Below are positions 6,512-10,595 of a DNA stretch of 10,595 nt, piece after piece. The stretch spans positions 1 through 10,595 of the forward strand of contig JASHTQ010000023.1 in the NCBI GenBank assembly GCA_030040475.1, given 5' to 3'. Position 1 is the first letter of the stretch; each line of letters begins with the position of its first letter. The position numbers and the translations under genes were made by a program. Under the pieces are notes generated by a model. It saw only the letters and a list, made by a program, of their open reading frames with translations. It was not told where the DNA came from and did no database searches. Origin of the DNA: Streptosporangiaceae bacterium (lineage in GTDB: Bacteria > Actinomycetota > Actinomycetes > Streptosporangiales > Streptosporangiaceae).

Positions 6512-8140
6512 TCACCCCATGTGCGGGTAGCGGTAGTCGGACGAGGGGACGAAGAGTTCCTTTATCGCGCGGGCCGATACCCACCTGGTCAGGTTGTAGA
6601 TCGAGCCGGCCTTGTCGTCGGTTCCGCTCGCCCGTGCGCCGCCGAACGGCTGCTGGCCGACCACCGCGCCGGTCGGCTTGTCGTTGACGTAGAAGTTGCC
6701 CGCCGAGTACCGCAGCAGGTCCGTGGCCTGCGCGATCGCGGTACGGTCGGTGGCAAGGATGGAACCGGTCAGCGCGTACGGGCTGACGTCCGCGGCCTGG
6801 GCGATCATCTCGTCGTAGGCGTGGTCGGGGTAGACGTGCACGGCCAGGATCGGGCCGAAGTACTCGGTGGTGAAGACCTCGTCCGCCGGGTCTTCGGCCG
6901 ACAGGACGGTGGGTCTTACGAAGAAGCCGTCGGTGTCGTCGTAACTGCCGCCCGCCTCGATCGTGATCGAGGGCGCGTTCCTGGCCCGGTCGATCGCGGC
7001 GGCGTGCTTGGCGAACGCCCGCTCGTCGATGACCGCGCCCATGAACAGCGACAGGTCGGACGTCACGTCGCCCATCGTCAGCGCCTCGACCTGTCCGATG
7101 AGCTCGTCCTTGGTCCTCCTCCAGAGTGATTCGGGCAGGTAGGCGCGGGAGGCGGCGGAGCACTTCTGGCCCTGGTACTCGAACGCGCCGCGGATCAGGA
7201 TCGCTGACAGGCTCGCTGGGTCGGCGCTCGGGTGCGCGATCACGAAGTCCTTGCCGCCGGTCTCGCCGACCAGCCGCGGGTAGTTGCGGTACCGCGCGAT
7301 GTTCTCCCCGACGGTCCGCCACAGGTGCTGGAAGGTCGCGGTCGAGCCGGTGAAGTGGATGCCGGCCAGGTCCGGATGGGTGAGCGCGACCTGGGACACC
7401 GCCTGGCCGTCCCCGGTGACCATGTTGATGACGCCCGGGGGCAGCCCGGCCGCCTCGAGCAGCCGCATCAGGTAGTGCGCGGCGAGCTGCTGGGTCGGCG
7501 ACGGCTTCCACACCACGACGTTGCCGAGCAGCGCCGGGGCGGTCGGCAGGTTGCCGGCGATCGAGGTGAAGTTGAACGGCGTGATCGCGAGCACGAAACC
7601 CTCGAGCGGACGGTAGTCCATCCGGTTCCACGCGCCGGGGCCCGAGTCCGGCTGCTCGCTGAGCATCCGCCTGGCGAACTGCACGTTGTACCGCCAGAAG
7701 TCGATCAGCTCGCAGGCCGCGTCGATCTCCGCCTGGTACGGCGACTTGGACTGGCCCAGCATGGTGGCGGCGTTCAGGGTGGCGCGCCACGGGCCGGCCA
7801 GGAGTTCGGCGGCCCGCAGGAAGATAGCGGCCCGGTCGTCGAAGCCGAGCGCGCGCCAGCCCGGTGCCGCCTGCTTGGCCTGGTAGATCGCGGCCGCGAC
7901 CTCGACGTTGGTGGCGTTGCCGAGCCGGCCGAGGACGTGCCGGCGGTTGTGCGGCTGCACCACATCGTTTGGCTCGCCGGTGGCCATCTGCTGCTGGCCG
8001 CCGATGGTCATGGTCAGCTCGGTGCGCTGGCCGGCCAGCTCCTTGATCTTGCTCTCCAGCGCGGCCCGCTCGTGGCTGCCCGGCTGGTACTGCCTGACCG
8101 GCTCGTTAGCCGGCATCGGGGTCCTGGTGACGGCGTCCAT
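6512..8140 (-). CDS. pruA: L-glutamate gamma-semialdehyde (1-pyrroline-5-carboxylate) dehydrogenase
   Basis: This enzyme oxidises glutamate semialdehyde, in equilibrium with pyrroline-5-carboxylate, to glutamate with NAD+ (EC 1.2.1.88). It is the last step of proline breakdown and of some arginine routes. The protein is 542 residues, matching the actinobacterial type (mycobacterial homologues are about 543). It has the aldehyde dehydrogenase fold. The N-terminal part holds the conserved ITPFNFTSIAGN with the oxyanion Asn; HFTGST follows in the cofactor domain. Glu293 in VGETGGKD is the general base and Cys327 in YQGQKCSA the nucleophile. TEYFGPILAVHVY and QQPFGGARASG are also present. The ATG at 8140 has AGGAG nine bases upstream; a longer frame from 8194 lacks such support. 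A proline dehydrogenase gene, often adjacent, is not in this window. Its product feeds glutamate dehydrogenase at the left end. Confidence 0.95.
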   Translation of the reverse strand: MDAVTRTPMPANEPVRQYQPGSHERAALESKIKELAGQRTELTMTIGGQQQMATGEPNDVVQPHNRRHVLGRLGNATNVEVAAAIYQAKQAAPGWRALGFDDRAAIFLRAAELLAGPWRATLNAATMLGQSKSPYQAEIDAACELIDFWRYNVQFARRMLSEQPDSGPGAWNRMDYRPLEGFVLAITPFNFTSIAGNLPTAPALLGNVVVWKPSPTQQLAAHYLMRLLEAAGLPPGVINMVTGDGQAVSQVALTHPDLAGIHFTGSTATFQHLWRTVGENIARYRNYPRLVGETGGKDFVIAHPSADPASLSAILIRGAFEYQGQKCSAASRAYLPESLWRRTKDELIGQVEALTMGDVTSDLSLFMGAVIDERAFAKHAAAIDRARNAPSITIEAGGSYDDTDGFFVRPTVLSAEDPADEVFTTEYFGPILAVHVYPDHAYDEMIAQAADVSPYALTGSILATDRTAIAQATDLLRYSAGNFYVNDKPTGAVVGQQPFGGARASGTDDKAGSIYNLTRWVSARAIKELFVPSSDYRYPHMG

Positions 8141-8149
8141 GTACGATCG

Positions 8150-8154
8150 CTCCT
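8150..8154 (-). promoter_or_regulatory. Ribosome binding site of pyrroline-5-carboxylate dehydrogenase
   Basis: AGGAG on the minus strand, nine bases before the ATG at 8140. It decides this start over one 18 codons upstream. Confidence 0.7.
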
Positions 8155-8229
8155 GGCGTTCGGGTTGTGCCTGTCGATGACTAGATGGGGCCAACCCTTA
8201 TCGTCGCACGATCATTCCGGGGTTGTCCG

Positions 8230-8245
8230 GGCCGGGCGGCCGGCC
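8230..8245 (-). terminator. Hairpin after the DUF6912-type gene
   Basis: GGCCGG (8230-8235) pairs with CCGGCC (8240-8245) around a four-base loop, 11 bases after the stop at 8257. It likely ends the HAD2-Vsr-DUF6912 transcript and separates it from pyrroline-5-carboxylate dehydrogenase. No T tract follows. The stem is the same six bases as in the hairpin at 6491-6510. Confidence 0.5.
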
Positions 8246-8256
8246 TTCTGCTGGGT

Positions 8257-8751
8257 TTAACCGGCCAGGTAGGCAAGCTCCTGGGTGGCATACCAGCCGA
8301 GTTCGTGGCCTTCGGCGCCGTCGACCGCGAACTTGGCGTCCGCATCCCCCGCGTCGGCGGCGGGCAGTGCCTGCACCGCATCGCGCACGTCGTCGCCCGC
8401 CTCGGCGTCGTCCACGTGCGCCGATACGAGCAGGGCGAGCGGGACCGCGACGTCGATCAGCACCCGGCCGGGCTCGCGTGGCCTGGTGTCCCACTTGACC
8501 TGTTCGGCCGGAAGGTCGGCGGCGAGCACTACCCGCCTGCGCGGCGCCGCCGGATCCGCCGCGAGCAGGCGCAACGACGCGCGGGCCGCCTCGGTGAGCG
8601 CCGCGTACTCAAGCTCCTCCTGGTCTCCGCTCGCGTACGCCTCGCGCAGCGCGGGCGTGACCGCGAACCCGGGCAGGGGGCCTGGGCCGACCTCGTCGGC
8701 GCGCAGCGCCGAAGCCAGGGCCGGCAGCGTTGACGGCAGGAACACGCGCAT
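8257..8751 (-). CDS. DUF6912-type conserved actinobacterial protein
   Basis: This 164-residue cytosolic protein has no signal peptide or membrane segment. The start MRVFLPSTLPALASAL, the segment FAVTPALREAYASGDQEELEYAALTEAARASLRLL, then VVLAADLP and a C-terminal HELGWYATQELAYL match my memory of the actinobacterial family DUF6912, which has no known activity. The Trp-Tyr-Ala-Thr-Gln-Glu-Leu motif near the C-terminus and the acidic middle are the main visible traits. It lies 41 bp after the Vsr-type gene on the same strand, so co-transcription with that gene and HAD2 is likely. No Shine-Dalgarno sequence precedes the ATG at 8751; the start is taken from the family N-terminus. The family name is from recognition, not a search. 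Confidence 0.8.
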   Translation of the reverse strand: MRVFLPSTLPALASALRADEVGPGPLPGFAVTPALREAYASGDQEELEYAALTEAARASLRLLAADPAAPRRRVVLAADLPAEQVKWDTRPREPGRVLIDVAVPLALLVSAHVDDAEAGDDVRDAVQALPAADAGDADAKFAVDGAEGHELGWYATQELAYLAG

Positions 8752-8792
8752 GGTGAGGCAGAGTCTGCCACAGTCCTGGCCGCCTGGGGTGG

Positions 8793-9383
8793 CTAGCCGA
8801 CCGGGTCGGGGCGCTCGCCGTCGCCGGGTGCGTGCCCGTCGCCGGGTGCGTGGCCTTCGTGGCCTTGGCGGTCTTGGGCTTGGCGGCCTTGGCGGCCTTG
8901 GGCTTGGTCCTTGCCGGCGGCGGCGCCGGTCGCGGTGAGCGCGGTGACCACGGTGGCGACCGCCTCGTCAACGGGCACGTGCTCCCAGAGCCTGACGACG
9001 GTCCAGCCCGCCAGGATCAGCGCCGCGTCGTTGACCCGGTCGCGCTCGGCGTTCTTCAGCAGCTTCGGACCCCAGTACCATTCGTTCGTCCGCGGCTTAG
9101 AGCCGTGTTGCGGGCAGGCGTGCCAGAAGCATCCGTCGACGAAGACCGCGACCTTGCGCGCGGTGAACGCGATGTCCGGCCGGACGCGCCGACCGGCGTC
9201 CAGGTCCAGCCGGTAGTCCTTGCGGTAGCGGTAACCGAGCCGGTGCAGGGCACGGCGCAGCGCAAGCTCGGGTTTGGTGTCAGTGCGCCGATTGGCCCGC
9301 ATGTTGGCCGACCGGCCCTCGCTGGACGGGTACGGATAGTCCGGCACGCCAACCAAGGCTAGAGCAGAGCCGCCGCGCCGCAC
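8793..9383 (-). CDS. vsr: Very short patch repair (Vsr-type) endonuclease
   Basis: Vsr enzymes nick DNA beside T:G mismatches that arise when 5-methylcytosine deaminates. The protein is up to 196 residues. The Vsr core spans about 20-150: SANMRANRRTDTKPELALRR (Glu39), RVRPDIAF (Asp70, the metal-binding position), FVDGCFWHACPQHG (Asp83, His88), and LLKNAERDRVNDAAL, then GWTVVRLWEH. In E. coli Vsr the position of Asp83 is His64, but Val-Asp-Gly-Cys-Phe-Trp-His is, as I recall, usual in related proteins. The start is uncertain: GTG at 9383 or GTG at 9347, the latter closer to the usual N-terminus; neither has a good ribosome binding site. A tail after about 155 is low-complexity with seven CAA codons, unusual here. 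No cytosine methyltransferase is nearby, so it is an orphan in this window. It lies between HAD2 and the DUF6912-type gene. Confidence 0.88.
   Translation of the reverse strand: MRRGGSALALVGVPDYPYPSSEGRSANMRANRRTDTKPELALRRALHRLGYRYRKDYRLDLDAGRRVRPDIAFTARKVAVFVDGCFWHACPQHGSKPRTNEWYWGPKLLKNAERDRVNDAALILAGWTVVRLWEHVPVDEAVATVVTALTATGAAAGKDQAQGRQGRQAQDRQGHEGHAPGDGHAPGDGERPDPVG
8819..8854. repeat. 18-bp tandem repeat in the Vsr tail
   Basis: CGTCGCCGGGTGCGTGCC is followed directly by a copy differing at one base. It encodes two copies of His-Ala-Pro-Gly-Asp-Gly in the Vsr tail. Next to it (about 8856-8910) lies a second low-complexity run of TTGGCGGCC-like units. Confidence 0.75.
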
Positions 9384-9404
9384 CCGTTTGTCACCGCATT
9401 GCGA

Positions 9405-9438
9405 CGTCTCTTGGCTACGGGCGTCTCTTGGCTACGGG
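9405..9438. repeat. Perfect 17-bp tandem duplication across the HAD2 stop codon
   Basis: CGTCTCTTGGCTACGGG occurs at 9405-9421 and again at 9422-9438. The second copy contains the HAD2 stop (9432-9434); the first is in the 48-bp gap before the Vsr-type gene. The copies are identical, suggesting a recent event. Confidence 0.9.
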
Positions 9439-10142
9439 CCCGGCGCGCTCCAGGCAAGCGGGACACCGAGCAGGTCTTGCAGGGCCGCGGCGGTGGCCGC
9501 GGTGTCGGTGTGATGGACGCCCGTCATGCCGCAGGCGACGGCGGCCGCCACGTTCGCCTCGATGTCGTCGACGAAGACGCACTCCTGCGGCGCCAGCCCG
9601 AGGGTTTCCGCCGCATGCAGGAAGATGCGCTCCTCGGGTTTGCGCATGCCGACCTCGCCGGAGAGCACCACGGTGTCGAACAGGCTGGGGAAGTCCGCCC
9701 GCGGGTACTCGTCGCATCCCCACGAATTGGACAGCAGGGAGGTGCTGAACCCGGCGCTGCGCAGCGCACGGATCGTGTCGTACATGGCGGGGACCGGCAT
9801 GCTGGCCGCGAACATCCGTTGCAGCAGTCCGCCCGCCGCGACGGCTCCGCCGTCCTTGCGCACCAGCCGGGCGGCAAGCATCCGCTCGAAGTCGGCCCCA
9901 GAGCACTCGCCGCGCTCAAGGGCGTGCACGGGGTTGGGGTCGTCGTCGCGACCGGGCGCGTCCACCGGGTTAGGGTCGTCGCGCTCGTACGCCTGGGCGA
10001 TCCATGGCCGCATGACCGCCGCGTAGCTGTTCCAGTCGATGTCCTCCGCCTGGATCCAGGCCCGAACCGTGTCGAGGATCGGCGTGGTCAGCACGCCGCC
10101 CCAGTCGGTGATGACACCCTTGAACTCCGTACCACCAAGCAC
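9432..10142 (-). CDS. HAD-superfamily hydrolase, DxG motif I variant (HAD2)
   Basis: This 236-residue cytosolic protein belongs to the HAD hydrolases with an alpha-helical cap after motif I. Motif I is ITDWGGVLT: the nucleophile Asp13 is present, but the second Asp, usually the general acid, is Gly15. Motif II is SLLSNS (Ser138), motif III MRKPEERIF (Lys168), and motif IV VFVDDIEANV (Asp192, Asp193). Known HADs without the second Asp include dehalogenases and phosphonatases, so it may not be an ordinary phosphatase; the substrate is unknown. Residues 55-72 hold a duplicated Asp-Asp-Pro-Asn-Pro-Val block in the cap. The start is GTG at 10142, with no Shine-Dalgarno sequence but a -10-like TAAGAT seven bases upstream, suggesting a leaderless mRNA. 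It is first in a likely operon with the Vsr-type and DUF6912-type genes. Confidence 0.88.
   Translation of the reverse strand: MLGGTEFKGVITDWGGVLTTPILDTVRAWIQAEDIDWNSYAAVMRPWIAQAYERDDPNPVDAPGRDDDPNPVHALERGECSGADFERMLAARLVRKDGGAVAAGGLLQRMFAASMPVPAMYDTIRALRSAGFSTSLLSNSWGCDEYPRADFPSLFDTVVLSGEVGMRKPEERIFLHAAETLGLAPQECVFVDDIEANVAAAVACGMTGVHHTDTAATAAALQDLLGVPLAWSAPGP
9931..9980. repeat. 36-bp-offset duplication inside HAD2
   Basis: GGGTTGGGGTCGTC at 9931 recurs as GGGTTAGGGTCGTC at 9967, 36 bp on. The offset is a multiple of three, so the frame is kept and 12 residues are added to the HAD2 cap, giving two Asp-Asp-Pro-Asn-Pro-Val blocks. Confidence 0.7.
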
Positions 10143-10149
10143 ATAAAGA

Positions 10150-10155
10150 ATCTTA
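10150..10155 (-). promoter_or_regulatory. -10 element of HAD2 (leaderless start)
   Basis: TAAGAT on the minus strand ends seven bases before the GTG at 10142, so transcription would begin at or next to the start codon. No convincing -35 is seen. Confidence 0.45.
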
Positions 10156-10160
10156 GGTGC

Positions 10161-10234
10161 CTATTCGCCCGCCCGGGGAACTGCGGCGGGCGGGCCGGTG
10201 AAGGCTCGGTGACCAGCCCGAATAGCCGCAGTTC
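10161..10234. other. Structured region between divergent genes
   Basis: Three inverted pairs lie here. CGCCCGCC (10166-10173) pairs with GGCGGGCG (10185-10192), an 8-bp stem with an 11-base loop. GAACTGCGGC (10178-10187) pairs with GCCGCAGTTC (10225-10234). CTATTCG (10161-10167) pairs with CGAATAG (10219-10225). The last two cross each other and overlap the first, so the folds are alternatives or a pseudoknot. The rest of the gap (10235-10373) holds promoter-like TATGAAT at 10306-10312 and nothing else I recognise. Confidence 0.5.
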
Positions 10235-10360
10235 AGCGGTGAGGGGCGCGGCTGGGCGCGGAATGTCAGTGGGCCGGGGTACAACGGTCCTTAGTCGCGA
10301 CCTGGTATGAATCCGGCCGTCCCTGCAGTCCGCGGCGGGTTGGCTACATGCTCCGGATCC

Positions 10361-10366
10361 GGGAGG
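10361..10366 (+). promoter_or_regulatory. Ribosome binding site of the right-edge gene
   Basis: GGGAGG lies seven bases before the GTG at 10374. This is the best Shine-Dalgarno match in the window and the main reason to choose this frame. Confidence 0.7.
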
Positions 10367-10373
10367 CGGAAAC

Positions 10374-10595
10374 GTGCCGTCGCGGACACACCTGCCAGAA
10401 CCGCTGCCCTCCGCGGCGGCACGCGCCGCGCCCGAAGCGCCTGCCGGACTCGGGGCGCTTGTGCTGCGGCTGGCCGTTGTGCCCGACGGCGCGCCGCCCT
10501 ACGACTGCGATGCCCATGGCGCCGGATGCCACGCCGCTGGCGCCGTCCGGGCGAGCCAGGGCGGCGGCCCGCCGCTGGCTGTGCCCGCGCCGGGT
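10374..10595 (+). CDS. N-terminus of a probable Rv3235-family protein, cut by the window edge
   Basis: From the GTG the frame is open for 74 codons to the right edge. The peptide is rich in Ala and Pro, with LGALVLRLAVVPDGAPPYD at about 27-44. A hydrophobic strand followed by Ala-Pro-Pro-Tyr-Asp is what I recall from the N-terminus of Rv3235-family proteins, small actinobacterial proteins of unknown role. Two cysteines (residues 45 and 52) follow. An overlapping frame from an ATG at 10348 is also open, but it gives an Arg/Cys-rich peptide and lacks a ribosome binding site. HAD, DUF6912 and Rv3235-type genes near secA are, as I recall, a recurring group in actinomycetes, so secA could lie nearby outside the window. 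The family call is tentative; the presence of a gene is more secure. Confidence 0.55.
   Translation, partial: MPSRTHLPEPLPSAAARAAPEAPAGLGALVLRLAVVPDGAPPYDCDAHGAGCHAAGAVRASQGGGPPLAVPAPG

Noticed and set aside
8141..8194. N-terminal extension of pyrroline-5-carboxylate dehydrogenase by 18 residues
   Set aside because: AGGAG at 8150-8154 is well placed for the ATG at 8140 and lies inside the extension; the extra residues are unlike the family.
8856..8925. Gly/Leu repeat peptide on the plus strand (GLRGLGGLGLGGLGGLG)
   Set aside because: It is only the antisense reading of the low-complexity Vsr tail and has no start signal.
9399..10310. 303-codon plus-strand frame opposite HAD2
   Set aside because: HAD2 has all four HAD motifs in order; the opposite frame is an Arg/His/Gly-rich shadow.
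10344..10532. 62-codon minus-strand frame at the right end
   Set aside because: No ribosome binding site or family resemblance; the plus-strand GTG frame with GGGAGG is better supported.

Overview
The window comes from a high-GC actinomycete. GC content is about 70% by eye, codons overwhelmingly end in G or C, starts are a mix of ATG and GTG, and several proteins are typical of Actinobacteria (a 180-kDa-type NAD-glutamate dehydrogenase, a 542-residue pyrroline-5-carboxylate dehydrogenase, a DUF6912-type protein). I cannot fix the genus. Most genes are on the minus strand. No rRNA, tRNA, CRISPR array, transposase or phage gene is visible. Long plus-strand open frames opposite the minus-strand genes are GC-driven shadows.

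Left part (1-5789, all minus). Read in the direction of transcription there is a HAD-like protein (HAD1, 5789-4941), then acetoacetyl-CoA synthetase (4971-2977), whose ATG lies inside the end of HAD1, then after a 121-bp gap the large NAD-glutamate dehydrogenase (from 2855, running off the left edge). HAD1 carries Asn where the HAD nucleophile Asp should be. It also ends in a tail that looks like read-through of non-coding sequence.

Middle part (5790-8140). A 219-bp intergenic region with short tandem repeats, a palindrome and a possible promoter precedes a small plus-strand gene for a secreted protein with two cysteines and no recognised family. It converges on a minus-strand pyrroline-5-carboxylate dehydrogenase. 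The two are separated by a GC-rich hairpin and a 14-bp tandem repeat that includes the stop codon of the small gene.

Right part (8257-10595). A probable minus-strand operon runs HAD2 (10142-9432), a Vsr-type mismatch endonuclease (9383-8793) and a DUF6912-type protein (8751-8257), closed by a hairpin. HAD2 appears to be leaderless. Across a structured 231-bp divergent region, a plus-strand gene starts at 10374 with a perfect Shine-Dalgarno sequence. It resembles the N-terminus of the Rv3235 family and is cut by the window edge.

How the genes fit together. Pyrroline-5-carboxylate dehydrogenase makes glutamate from proline or arginine intermediates, glutamate dehydrogenase turns glutamate into 2-oxoglutarate, and acetoacetyl-CoA synthetase recovers acetoacetate (for example from Leu or Tyr breakdown). 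The left two thirds therefore read as amino-acid carbon recovery feeding the TCA cycle; this grouping is inference. I see no clear new defence or biosynthetic system. The most interesting signals are the two HAD proteins that each lack a different motif I aspartate, the apparent frame conflict in the Vsr tail, the stop-loss-like tail of HAD1, and small tandem duplications across stop codons.
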